Source of the DNA: Paracoccus sp. UBA889 | Lineage (GTDB): Bacteria; Pseudomonadota; Alphaproteobacteria; Rhodobacterales; Rhodobacteraceae | Reading direction: 5' to 3' | Assembly: GCA_002294185.1 (NCBI GenBank) | Contig: DBFD01000061.1 | Location: 93,407-157,406, forward strand | Length of the DNA stretch: 64,000 nucleotides | Shown: positions 51,860-60,005 of the stretch, piece by piece | How the letters are laid out: each line of letters opens with the position of its first letter | Numbering within the stretch: position 1 is the first letter of the stretch | Translations under genes and position numbers: made by a program | The notes under the pieces: model-generated | The model's database searches: none | What the model was told of the DNA's origin: nothing | Seen by the model: only the letters and a program-made list of their open reading frames with translations

Positions 51860-52831
51860 CTAGACCAGTCCGGCGCGCAGGCAGTCGTGGATATGCAGAA
51901 TGCCTTCCGGCCTGCCGCCCCGGACGGCGAAAAGACAGGTGATCTTGCGGTCCTGCATCTCGGCCAGGGCCGCCTCGGCCAGGGCGTCGGGGGCGATGGT
52001 GCGCGGATCGCGGGTCATCACCTCGTCGGCGCGGTAGTCCAGCAATCCCTGCATGTGGCGCCGCAAGTCGCCATCGGTGATGATTCCGACCAGGGCGCCG
52101 GACCCGTCCGTGACCCCGGTCACGCCATATCCCTTCTGGCTGATGACCAGCAGCGCGTCCGCCATCGGTGCGCTTTCGCCGATCAGGGGCATGTCGGAAT
52201 GCATCAGATCGCCGACCTTCGACAAAAGCGCGCCCAGCTTGCCACCCGGATGAAAGGTCCGGAAATGCTCGGCCGTGAACTGACGATGCTCCATCAGCGC
52301 AACGGCCAGCGCATCGCCCAGGGCCAGCGTCATCGTGGTCGAGGTGGTGGGCACGATGCCGCGCCCGCAGGCCTCTTCGGCGGCGGGCAGGACCAGGGCC
52401 ACATCCGCCTGCCGCAACAGCGTCGATTCGGGGCGCGAAGCGACCGCGATCAGCGGGATGGCGAACCGCCGGGTATGCGCGACCAGATCGGCCAGTTCGG
52501 GCGTTTCGCCGCTGTTGGACAGAATCAGCGCCGCATCGCCCTGCGTCACCATGCCCAGATCGCCGTGACTGGCCTCGGCCGGATGGACGAATTGCGCCGG
52601 CGTGCCGGTGGAGGCCAGTGTCGCCGCGATCTTGCGCGCGACATGGCCCGACTTGCCCATGCCCGAGACGATGACCCGGCCTCGAGCGCTCAGGATCACC
52701 TCGATTGCACGCTGGAAACTGTCGCCAAGTCCGTCGGCCAGCCGCTCCAGCCCGGCGATCTCGGTGCGGATCACGCGCCGCGCGGTCTCGATGTAATCTG
52801 CCAAACCCCTGACCCCTGCTCTGGTCGCCAC
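51860..52831 (-). CDS. kdsD: D-arabinose 5-phosphate isomerase (KpsF/GutQ family)
   Basis: Interconverts ribulose-5-P and arabinose-5-P, the first step of Kdo synthesis for LPS. The 323-residue protein has an N-terminal SIS domain (VIVSGMGKSGHVARKIAATLASTGTPAQFVHPAEASHGDLG, ILSNSGETPEL) and two C-terminal CBS domains (VGDLMHSDMPLI and TRDPRTIAPDALAEAALAEM). It begins at GTG. Position directly before lptC couples Kdo supply with LPS export. Confidence 0.94.
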   Translation of the reverse strand: MATRAGVRGLADYIETARRVIRTEIAGLERLADGLGDSFQRAIEVILSARGRVIVSGMGKSGHVARKIAATLASTGTPAQFVHPAEASHGDLGMVTQGDAALILSNSGETPELADLVAHTRRFAIPLIAVASRPESTLLRQADVALVLPAAEEACGRGIVPTTSTTMTLALGDALAVALMEHRQFTAEHFRTFHPGGKLGALLSKVGDLMHSDMPLIGESAPMADALLVISQKGYGVTGVTDGSGALVGIITDGDLRRHMQGLLDYRADEVMTRDPRTIAPDALAEAALAEMQDRKITCLFAVRGGRPEGILHIHDCLRAGLV

Positions 52832-52840
52832 GTCTCTGTT

Positions 52841-52867
52841 GGGGGTCCGGGGGGAAAGCGCCCCCGG
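52841..52867 (-). repeat. 3' hairpin repeat, copy 3 (partial)
   Basis: Just past the rnd stop on the minus strand: hairpin CCGGGGG/CCCCCGG (52867-52861 with 52853-52847), followed by ACCCCC. It shares the CCGGACCCCC stretch with copy 2 but lacks the GGTATTTGG tail. It again lies just 3' of a gene in that gene's orientation, between rnd and kdsD. Confidence 0.65.
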
Positions 52868-52881
52868 CCGTCGTCTTCCAT

Positions 52882-53496
52882 CTAGTGCTGGAAGATGTCC
52901 TTTTCATCCCCCCAGCCCAGCAGATCCAGATGGGCGCGGGCGGGCAGGAAATCGAAACAGGCCTGCGCAAGCCCCATCCGGTTCTCGCGCTTCAGCCGTT
53001 CCTCAAGCGCGGCCTTCAGCTTGTGCAGGTGCAGGACGTCGGAGGCCGCGTATTCCAGTTGCGCGTCCGTCAGATCCGGCTGCCCCCAGTCGCTGGTCTG
53101 CTGCTGCTTGCTGACATCGACATCCGCCAGTTCGTTCAACAGGTATTTCAGCCCGTGCCGGTCGGTGAAGGTGCGCACCAGCTTCGAGGCGATCTTGGTG
53201 CACCAGACCGGCGAGGTCACGACGCCGAAAGCGTTTTCCAGCGCCGCGATGTCGAAACGGCCGAAATGGAACAGCTTCACCACCTTGGGATCGGTCAGGA
53301 TCCGGCACAGGTTGGGAGCCTCGGTCTGACCGCGCTCGATCTGGACAAGATGGGCATCGCCGTCGCCCGCCGACATCTGCACCAGACACAACCGGTCGCG
53401 GCGAGGATCCAGCCCCATCGTTTCGGTGTCGATGGCCACAACGGGGCCAAGGTTCACGTCGTCGGGCAGGTCGTTCGGATAAAGATGGATGCTCAT
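52882..53496 (-). CDS. rnd: RNase D-like 3'-5' exonuclease (short form)
   Basis: A 204-residue DEDDy exonuclease: acidic residues Asp23 and Glu25 (VAIDTETMGLD), Asp82 (FGRFDIAALE), and Tyr149/Asp153 (LEYAASDVLHL). The HRDC domains of classical RNase D are absent, so it is the short form common in alphaproteobacteria, which trims RNA 3' ends. The ATG at MSIHLYPNDL fits the domain start. A hairpin repeat separates it from kdsD downstream. Confidence 0.9.
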   Translation of the reverse strand: MSIHLYPNDLPDDVNLGPVVAIDTETMGLDPRRDRLCLVQMSAGDGDAHLVQIERGQTEAPNLCRILTDPKVVKLFHFGRFDIAALENAFGVVTSPVWCTKIASKLVRTFTDRHGLKYLLNELADVDVSKQQQTSDWGQPDLTDAQLEYAASDVLHLHKLKAALEERLKRENRMGLAQACFDFLPARAHLDLLGWGDEKDIFQH

Positions 53497-53690
53497 CGGC
53501 CTTTTTCTGCTTGGGTTCCGGTTTTGCGCCTCTCTGACCAGAAACCGTCGCGGCATTCCAGAAGAATCGCCGCGCCCCGCGAGGAAGATGACGGTGCGTC
53601 GCACGGCATCGGCGTCGAACCGATCCTCACGCCCACGCCACGGCGCAAGGGTCCGCAGGCGGGCCGGGCTTCGGCGCGGCAGGCGCCCGA

Positions 53691-55082
53691 TCATGCGGCC
53701 TGCCACAGCCCCTGTTCCCGGACCAGCTGGCAGGCCTGGTCGATCGAGGTTCGCGCCCGTTCGATCAGCAGGTCGATCTCGGATTCGCTGATGACCAGCG
53801 GCGGCGAGATGATCATCCTGTCGCCGACATGGCGCATGACCAGATTATTGGCGAAACAGCGTTCGCGGCAGATCAGCCCCACGGTCCCCGCATCCGCGGC
53901 AAAGCGCGCCCGGCTGTCCTTGTCCGGCGTCAGCGCGATTGACCCCATCATGCCGACGATCTTGGCCTCGCCCACCATCGGGTGATCCGTCAGGCTTTCC
54001 CACCTGGCCTTCAGATAAGGCGCCGTCACCTTGGCCACGCGATCGACAATGCCATCCTCGTCCAGGATGCGCAGGTTTTCCAGCGCCACGGCGGCGGCGA
54101 CGGGATGGGCGGAATAGGTATAGCCATGGGCGAATTCACCCGTCTCGTTGATGACCTTCGCCACCCGGTCCGACAGGATGGATCCGCCCATTGGCGCATA
54201 GCCCGAGGTCAGGCCCTTTGCGATGGTCATGATGTCGGGTGTCATCCCCATCGTCTGCGAGCCGAACCAGTTGCCGGTCCGCCCGAAGCCGCAGATTACC
54301 TCGTCCGCGATCAGCAGGATGTCGTATTTGGCAAGGATGCGGTTGATCTCGGGCCAGTAGGTTTCGGGCGGCACGATCACGCCGCCCGCACCCTGCACCG
54401 GCTCGGCGATGAAGGCCGCGACCTTGTCGGGGCCGATTTCCTCGATCTTCGCCTCAAGCTGGCGGGCGCGTTCGAGGCCGAATTCCTCGGGCGTCATGTC
54501 GCCGCCTTCCGACCACCAGTCCGGCTGGTCTATATGGACGATGCCGGGGATCGGCAGGCCGCCCTGCGCGTGCATCCCCTTCATCCCGCCCAGGCTGGCC
54601 GCGCCCATGGTGGACCCGTGATAGCCGTTCCATCGCGAGATCACGACCTGCTTTTCGGGCTGGCCCTGCGCGGCCCAGAAGTGCCGCACGATCCGCAGGT
54701 TGGTGTCGTTGGAATCCGATCCCGAACCGTTGAAGAAGACGTGGTTCAGATCGCCGGGCGCAAGCTCGGCCAGGCGTTTGGCAAGGCTCAGCGCCGGAAT
54801 GTGGGTCGTCTGGAAGAAGGTGTTGTAGAACGGCAGCTGGCGCATCTGTTCGGCGGCGGCCTGCACCAATTCCTCGCGCCCATAGCCGATATTGACGCAC
54901 CACAGGCCGGCCATGCCGTCCAGGATCTCGTTCCCGTCGCTGTCTGTCAGGAACACGCCCTCGGCGCGGGTAATGACGCGCGCGCCCTTCGCGCTCAGCT
55001 CCGCGCCGGCGGTGAAGGGATGCATGTGATGGGCCGCGTCGATGGCCTGCAATTCGGCCGTGGGCAGGTGGTTCTGGATCAT
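53691..55082 (-). CDS. Class III aminotransferase, probable putrescine--pyruvate type
   Basis: A 463-residue omega-type PLP aminotransferase. The PLP lysine is Lys289 (TIAKGLTSGY), with Asp260 in LLIADEVICGFGRTG and the pocket residues WNGYHGSTMGAASLGG. Sequence style matches SpuC-like putrescine/polyamine:pyruvate aminotransferases, and the genes beside it (GntR regulator, PotFGHI importer, PuuB-like oxidase) support that. A perfect 14-bp palindrome lies 96 bases upstream of its ATG, overlapping the end of gntR. Substrate is still an inference from family and neighbours. Confidence 0.86.
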   Translation of the reverse strand: MIQNHLPTAELQAIDAAHHMHPFTAGAELSAKGARVITRAEGVFLTDSDGNEILDGMAGLWCVNIGYGREELVQAAAEQMRQLPFYNTFFQTTHIPALSLAKRLAELAPGDLNHVFFNGSGSDSNDTNLRIVRHFWAAQGQPEKQVVISRWNGYHGSTMGAASLGGMKGMHAQGGLPIPGIVHIDQPDWWSEGGDMTPEEFGLERARQLEAKIEEIGPDKVAAFIAEPVQGAGGVIVPPETYWPEINRILAKYDILLIADEVICGFGRTGNWFGSQTMGMTPDIMTIAKGLTSGYAPMGGSILSDRVAKVINETGEFAHGYTYSAHPVAAAVALENLRILDEDGIVDRVAKVTAPYLKARWESLTDHPMVGEAKIVGMMGSIALTPDKDSRARFAADAGTVGLICRERCFANNLVMRHVGDRMIISPPLVISESEIDLLIERARTSIDQACQLVREQGLWQAA

Positions 55083-55177
55083 CGTCAGGCTCCTCGCACG
55101 CGGATCGGAACGAAAAAATGGCCGCGCATGGCGACCCTTTGCGGACAAGATAGAGCTTCGCCGAATGGCGTCAACCC

Positions 55178-55191
55178 GATTTGATCAAATC
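55178..55191. promoter_or_regulatory. Palindromic operator candidate, site 1
   Basis: GATTTGATCAAATC, a perfect 14-bp palindrome, upstream of the aminotransferase gene. It contains the last codons and the stop of gntR. Its 10-bp core TTTGATCAAA recurs at 55938-55947 upstream of gntR and potF. AT-rich palindromes of this size fit the recognition sites of dimeric GntR/FadR-type repressors. Confidence 0.65.
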
Positions 55192-55841
55192 TTTTCGCGC
55201 AGGATGGCGCGAACGTTCTCCATCCCCTGCCTGATGTCGCCGGCGATGGCCACGCCGGCGGCCGTCCCGTCTCCGCGCGCCAGCGCAGCCAGCGCCTGCT
55301 GGTGCAGATCGGGCAGGTTGCGGGTGCCGAATCGGCCGCACATGACCCGCAGCGATGGCGCGGCGCGCAGCCACAGGGCCTCGACCAGCGGCAGCAGGAC
55401 CTGCGAGGCCGAGGCGGCGTAAAGCGTCATGTGAAAGCGGTGGTTCTGCATCATGTAGCCGGTGATGTCGCCGCCGGCGATGGCCTGGTTCAGAACATCG
55501 TCGATCCGGTTCAGACCGGCGATCTGGGCAGTGGTCAGCAGCGGCGCGGCGCGGCGCACCAGTTCGGGTTCCAGGGCGAGGCGGGCGAACAGCAATTCGT
55601 CGATCTGGGCCTCGGACAGGATCGGCACCGAAACCCGCCGGTTGCCCTGAAATTGCAAGGCGCCCTCGGCGATCAGCCGCCGGATCGCCTCGCGCACGGG
55701 GGTCATGCCGGCGCCCAGCATCGCCACCAGCCCCTGGATCGTGACCGGCTGGCCCGGCGCCAGGTCGCCCGACAGGATCATCTCGCGCAGGCGGTGGTGG
55801 ACGCGGACATGTTCCGGAGGCTTCGGTTCGGGATTGTTCAA
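55185..55841 (-). CDS. GntR family transcriptional regulator (FadR-like)
   Basis: A 218-residue regulator with an N-terminal winged helix (RVHHRLREMILSGDLAPGQPVTIQGLVAMLGAGMTPVREAIRRLIAEGAL) and a C-terminal helical FCD-type ligand domain (YMMQNHRFHMTLYAAS). Conserved metal/ligand residues of FCD domains appear as the Asn/His of MMQNHRFH and the His of LHQQALAAL. The start is taken as TTG with AGAGGA upstream; no ATG lies before the helix-turn-helix. It sits between the aminotransferase and the pot genes, with a TTTGATCAAA palindrome on each side. Confidence 0.85.
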   Translation of the reverse strand: MNNPEPKPPEHVRVHHRLREMILSGDLAPGQPVTIQGLVAMLGAGMTPVREAIRRLIAEGALQFQGNRRVSVPILSEAQIDELLFARLALEPELVRRAAPLLTTAQIAGLNRIDDVLNQAIAGGDITGYMMQNHRFHMTLYAASASQVLLPLVEALWLRAAPSLRVMCGRFGTRNLPDLHQQALAALARGDGTAAGVAIAGDIRQGMENVRAILREKI

Positions 55842-55883
55842 ATTCCGGGCATTCCTCTTTTCGAACGGGCCGGTGACTTGGTC

Positions 55884-55915
55884 TTGACAGGATCGCCGCC
55901 ACCTGTCCCGATTAT
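55884..55915 (+). promoter_or_regulatory. Candidate promoter of the pot operon
   Basis: An exact TTGACA (55884-55889) is followed by GATTAT at 55910-55915; the 20-base spacing is longer than ideal. The palindromic operator core lies 22 bases downstream of that -10, where a bound repressor would block initiation or early elongation. Confidence 0.38.
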
Positions 55916-55937
55916 CATGTTGCGACGCCCATTCGCT

Positions 55938-55947
55938 TTTGATCAAA
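55938..55947. promoter_or_regulatory. Palindromic operator candidate, site 2
   Basis: TTTGATCAAA, a perfect 10-bp palindrome (within CTTTTGATCAAATT), placed 46 bases ahead of the potF start and between the divergent gntR and potF genes. It matches the core of site 1, differing only in the flanking two bases on each side. Confidence 0.65.
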
Positions 55948-55993
55948 TTGGGCTGCGAAAGACAATGAGAACCACCAACAGGGGAGTTTCGCA

Positions 55994-57076
55994 ATGAAAA
56001 AGGCATGGATGCCGCTGGCCGCCCTTATCGCCGCCGGGACCGCCGCGCAGGCCGAGGAGGTCCGCGTCTACAACTGGTCCGACTATATCGACGAATCGCT
56101 GCTGGCGAAATTCGAGGACGAAACCGGAATCGATCTGATCTACGACGTCTTCGACAGCAACGAGGTGCTGGAAACCAAGATGCTGGCGGGATCGTCGGGC
56201 TATGACGTGGTCGTGCCGACCGGATCCTTTCTTCAGCGCCAGATCCAGGCGGGCGTTTTCCAGAAGCTGGATTACGACAAGCTGCCCAACGCGGTGAACC
56301 TGTGGGACGTGATCAAGGAACGCACGGCCAAATATGATCCCGGCAACGAATATTCGATCAATTACATGTGGGGCACGACCGGGCTTGGCGTGAATGTCGA
56401 GAAGGTCAGGCAGGCCCTGGGCGAGGATGCGCCGATCGACAGCCTGGATCTGATCTTCAAGCCCGAGAACATGGAGAAGCTGGCCTCCTGCGGCGTCATG
56501 TTTCTGGACGCGCCGACCGAGGTGATCCCTGCGGCGCTGAAGTTCCTGGGCGAGGATCCCGACAGCAAGGATCCCGACGTGATCGCCAAGGTCGAGGGGG
56601 TGCTGATGCCGGTCAGACCCTATATCTCGAAGTTCCACAGTTCGGAATACATCAACGCGCTGGCCAATGGCGACATCTGCGTGGCCTTCGGCTGGTCGGG
56701 CGACATCCTGCAGGCCCGCGACCGCGCCGCCGAGGCCGACAACGGCATCACGATCGCCTATAACGCGCCCAAGGAAGGCGCGCTGATGTGGTTTGACCAG
56801 ATGGCCATCCCGGCCGATGCACCCAATCCCGACGGCGCGCTCAAGTTTCTGAATTTCATGATGGATCCGCAGAACATGGCGGCCGCGTCGAACTATGTCT
56901 ATTACGCCAACGGCAACAAGGCGTCGCAGCAATACCTGAACGAGGACGTGATCGGCGATCCGGCGATCTATCCTTCGGCCGAGACGATGAAGAACCTCTA
57001 CACCTTCACGCCCTACGACCCCAAGGTGCAGCGGATCGTCACCCGGCTCTGGACCAAGATCAAGTCCGGCACCTGA
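55994..57076 (+). CDS. potF: Putrescine/polyamine ABC transporter substrate-binding protein
   Basis: A 360-residue periplasmic binding protein with a signal peptide cleaved after Ala20 (AAQA-EE). Ligand residues known from PotF are conserved: Trp28, Ser29 and Asp30 in VYNWSDYID, Trp234 and Asp237 in FGWSGDILQ, and Asp268 in WFDQMAIP. Together they form the aromatic and acidic box for a diamine. It heads the operon and is followed by a GC hairpin that likely makes its mRNA more abundant than that of the transporter genes. The choice of putrescine over spermidine is inference. Confidence 0.92.
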   Translation: MKKAWMPLAALIAAGTAAQAEEVRVYNWSDYIDESLLAKFEDETGIDLIYDVFDSNEVLETKMLAGSSGYDVVVPTGSFLQRQIQAGVFQKLDYDKLPNAVNLWDVIKERTAKYDPGNEYSINYMWGTTGLGVNVEKVRQALGEDAPIDSLDLIFKPENMEKLASCGVMFLDAPTEVIPAALKFLGEDPDSKDPDVIAKVEGVLMPVRPYISKFHSSEYINALANGDICVAFGWSGDILQARDRAAEADNGITIAYNAPKEGALMWFDQMAIPADAPNPDGALKFLNFMMDPQNMAAASNYVYYANGNKASQQYLNEDVIGDPAIYPSAETMKNLYTFTPYDPKVQRIVTRLWTKIKSGT

Positions 57077-57090
57077 TCCGGAACGCCGCC

Positions 57091-57113
57091 GCCGCGCCCT
57101 GTTCGGGCGCGGC
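57091..57113 (+). other. Intercistronic hairpin between potF and the ATPase gene
   Basis: Perfect 9-bp stem GCCGCGCCC/GGGCGCGGC with a TGTTC loop and no T-run. Such hairpins after binding-protein genes commonly protect the upstream mRNA from 3' decay, giving excess binding protein over membrane components. Confidence 0.65.
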
Positions 57114-57146
57114 GCATTCCTTGCCGCTCATCCGTCAGAGGTTTCG

Positions 57147-58283
57147 ATGGCGCAGTCCAAGCCGCAGAATGTCTTCGCCCCCTGGGACGATCCGAACGAG
57201 GTGCCGCTGATCCGGTTCCGCAACGTCACCAAGCGGTTCGGGACCTTCACCGCCATCGACAGCCTGGATCTGGACATCTACCGCAAGGAATTCTTCGCCC
57301 TTCTCGGCCCCTCGGGCTGCGGCAAGACCACGCTGATGCGGATGCTGGCAGGGTTCGAGACGCCCAGCGAAGGCAAGATCACCGTCGATGATGTCGATGT
57401 CGGGCCGATCCCGCCCAACAAGCGGCCGGTGAACATGATGTTCCAAAGCTATGCGCTGTTTCCCCATCTGACGGTCGAGGACAACATCGCCTTCGGGCTG
57501 AAACGATCGAAGATGTCGCGGGACGAGATTACCGCGCGCGTGACCGAGATGCTGCGCCTGACCCGGCTCGAGAAATTCGCCAGACGCAAGCCGCACCAGA
57601 TTTCCGGCGGACAGCGGCAGCGGGTGGCGCTGGCCCGGTCGCTGGCCAAGGCGCCCAAGCTGTTGCTGCTGGACGAACCGCTGGGCGCCCTGGACCGCAA
57701 GCTGCGCGAAGATACGCAGTTCGAGCTGATGGACATTCAGGAAAAGACCGGCACGACCTTCGTCATCGTCACCCACGATCAGGAAGAGGCGATGACGGTC
57801 GCCAGCCGCGTCGCGGTCATGGATCACGGGCGCATCGTCCAGGTGGACACGCCCGCCGGCATCTACGAGACCCCGAACAGCGTCTATGTCGCGGATTTCA
57901 TCGGCGATGTGAACATCATCGAGGGCAATGCCTCGCCTGCCGGCGAGGGCCGGGTGTCGATCCACTACGCCGAAGGCGCGCAGCCGATCATCGCCGCAGC
58001 CGACCACATCCCGGACGGACAGCGCGTCTCCTTCGCGATCCGGCCGGAAAAGATCGTCGTGGGAACCGAACCCGATCCCGACCGCACCAATCAGGTTCGC
58101 GGCAGGATCGTCGATATCGGCTATCTCGGCAATGTCTCGACCTATCACCTGGAATTGCCGGGCGGGCAGAAATTCTCGGCCCAGATGACCAATGCGCGAC
58201 GCCTGGCGCGGCGCGACTTTACCTGGGACGACGAGGTCTGGCTGTCCTGGACCGAGACCGCCGGCGTCGTCCTGACCGAATAG
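57147..58283 (+). CDS. potG: Polyamine ABC transporter ATP-binding protein
   Basis: A 378-residue ATPase driving polyamine import. Walker A GPSGCGKT at 54-61, Q-loop FQSYALFPHLTVEDNIAFGLK, signature ISGGQRQRVALARSLA, Walker B LLLLDEPLGALDRKL and switch THDQEEAM are intact. The C-terminal TOBE-like domain starts near residue 290 (SFAIRPEKIVVG). GAGG lies before the ATG. Named potG by operon analogy; potA is equally possible. Confidence 0.92.
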   Translation: MAQSKPQNVFAPWDDPNEVPLIRFRNVTKRFGTFTAIDSLDLDIYRKEFFALLGPSGCGKTTLMRMLAGFETPSEGKITVDDVDVGPIPPNKRPVNMMFQSYALFPHLTVEDNIAFGLKRSKMSRDEITARVTEMLRLTRLEKFARRKPHQISGGQRQRVALARSLAKAPKLLLLDEPLGALDRKLREDTQFELMDIQEKTGTTFVIVTHDQEEAMTVASRVAVMDHGRIVQVDTPAGIYETPNSVYVADFIGDVNIIEGNASPAGEGRVSIHYAEGAQPIIAAADHIPDGQRVSFAIRPEKIVVGTEPDPDRTNQVRGRIVDIGYLGNVSTYHLELPGGQKFSAQMTNARRLARRDFTWDDEVWLSWTETAGVVLTE

Positions 58284-58293
58284 GGAGGCAGTC

Positions 58294-59190
58294 ATGAACC
58301 TGCGCCGCCTGTTGCTGATCGCGATTCCCTATCTGTGGCTGCTGGGGCTGTTCCTGGTGCCATTCCTGATCGTGCTGAAAATCTCGCTTTCGGATACGGC
58401 GGTGGCGATTCCGCCCTACACGCCGACGCTGGATCTGTCGGGCGGCTGGGCGTCGATCAAGGAATTCTTCGGCCAGCTCGATTTCGAGAATTTCATCTGG
58501 CTGACCCAGGACGAATTGTATTGGCGGTCCTATCTGTCCAGCTTGCAGATCGCGGCCGTCTCGACCTTCATCACGCTGCTGGTCGGCTATCCCGTCGCCT
58601 ACGGCATGGCGCAAAGTCCCGACGAATGGCGGCCCACGCTGATGATGCTGGTGATCCTGCCCTTCTGGACCTCGTTCCTGATCCGGGTCTATGCGTGGAT
58701 CGGGATCCTTGCGAATGAGGGGTTCCTGAACCAGTTCCTGCTCTGGACCGGCATCATCGACATGCCGCTCCAGATCATGAACACGACGACGGCCGTCTAT
58801 ATAGGCATCGTCTATACCTACCTGCCCTTCATGATCCTGCCGATCTACGCCACGCTGGAAAAGATGGACGGCGCCCTGATCGAGGCGGCCGAGGATCTGG
58901 GCTGTTCGCGGCTGTCGGCCTTCTGGCTGGTGACGCTGCCGCTGTCGCGGCCGGGCATCATCGCGGGCTGTTTTCTGGTCTTCATCCCGGTCATAGGCGA
59001 ATTCGTGATTCCCTCGCTGCTGGGCGGCTCGCGCACGCTGATGATCGGCAAGGTCCTGTGGGAGGAATTCTTCTCGAACCGCGACTGGCCGGTGGCCTCT
59101 GCGGTCGCGGTGGTCCTGCTGATTCTGCTGATCGTTCCCATCGTGCTGTTCCAGCGCAACCAACAACGCCAGCAGGAGGCCAGCCAATGA
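58294..59190 (+). CDS. potH: Polyamine ABC transporter permease
   Basis: A 298-residue inner-membrane permease of the PotB/PotH type with six predicted spans. The EAA loop that docks to the ATPase reads IEAAEDLGCSRLSAFWLVTLPLSRPGI. GGGAGG precedes the ATG. The last four bases overlap the next permease gene (ATGA), so the two membrane subunits are coupled. It carries an extra periplasmic segment after the first span, as PotH does. Confidence 0.92.
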   Translation: MNLRRLLLIAIPYLWLLGLFLVPFLIVLKISLSDTAVAIPPYTPTLDLSGGWASIKEFFGQLDFENFIWLTQDELYWRSYLSSLQIAAVSTFITLLVGYPVAYGMAQSPDEWRPTLMMLVILPFWTSFLIRVYAWIGILANEGFLNQFLLWTGIIDMPLQIMNTTTAVYIGIVYTYLPFMILPIYATLEKMDGALIEAAEDLGCSRLSAFWLVTLPLSRPGIIAGCFLVFIPVIGEFVIPSLLGGSRTLMIGKVLWEEFFSNRDWPVASAVAVVLLILLIVPIVLFQRNQQRQQEASQ

Positions 59191-60005
59191 ATCGCCGCCT
59201 GAGCTGGTTCAACGTCACCACGCTGAGCCTGGGCTTCGCCTTCCTGTATCTGCCGATGCTGATCCTGATCATCTACAGCTTCAACGCCTCGAAGCTGGTC
59301 ACGGTCTGGGCGGGCTTCTCGACGCAGTGGTATGTCTCTCTGATGGGCAACCAGCAGTTCCTGGACGCGGCTTGGGTGACGCTGCGGGTCGCCTTCTTCT
59401 CGTCGACGCTGGCGACGGTTCTGGGCACGATGGCGGCCTATGTGCTGGTCCGGGCGGGGCGCTTTCCGGGGCGGACGCTGTTTTCCGGCATGATCTACGC
59501 GCCACTGGTCATGCCCGACGTGATCACCGGCCTTTCGCTGCTGCTGCTGTTCATCGCCATCAACCTTGACCGCGGCATCTTCACCATCGTCCTGGCGCAT
59601 ACGACGTTTTCCATGTGCTATGTCTCGGTCGTCGTCTCGTCGCGGCTGATGACCTTCGACCGTTCGCTGGAAGAGGCCGCGCTGGATCTGGGCTGCACGC
59701 CCTTCGACGCCTTCCGGTCGGTGACGCTGCCGATCATCACGCCGGCGGTGATCTCGGGCTGGCTTCTGGCCTTCACCCTGTCGCTGGACGATCTGGTGAT
59801 CGCCTCGTTCACCGCCGGCCCGTCCTCGACCACGCTGCCGATCCGCATCTTTTCCTCGGTCCGCCTTGGCGTCAGCCCCGAAATCAACGCCCTGTCCACG
59901 ATCATGATCTCCATCGTGGCCGTGGGCGTCGTCTCGGCCTCGCTGGTGTCAAAGCGCGCCATCATCCGTCAGCGGCAAGAGGAACTGGCCGGCGTGCGTG
60001 CATGA
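59187..60005 (+). CDS. potI: Polyamine ABC transporter permease
   Basis: The second permease, 272 residues, PotC/PotI type, with six spans. The EAA loop is LEEAALDLGCTPFDAFRSVTLPIITPAVI. The conserved LSLDDLVIASFTAGPSSTTLPIRIFS block near the end matches PotC/PotI proteins. It overlaps potH upstream and the FAD oxidase gene downstream by four bases each, tying import directly to the oxidative enzyme. Confidence 0.92.
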   Translation: MNRRLSWFNVTTLSLGFAFLYLPMLILIIYSFNASKLVTVWAGFSTQWYVSLMGNQQFLDAAWVTLRVAFFSSTLATVLGTMAAYVLVRAGRFPGRTLFSGMIYAPLVMPDVITGLSLLLLFIAINLDRGIFTIVLAHTTFSMCYVSVVVSSRLMTFDRSLEEAALDLGCTPFDAFRSVTLPIITPAVISGWLLAFTLSLDDLVIASFTAGPSSTTLPIRIFSSVRLGVSPEINALSTIMISIVAVGVVSASLVSKRAIIRQRQEELAGVRA

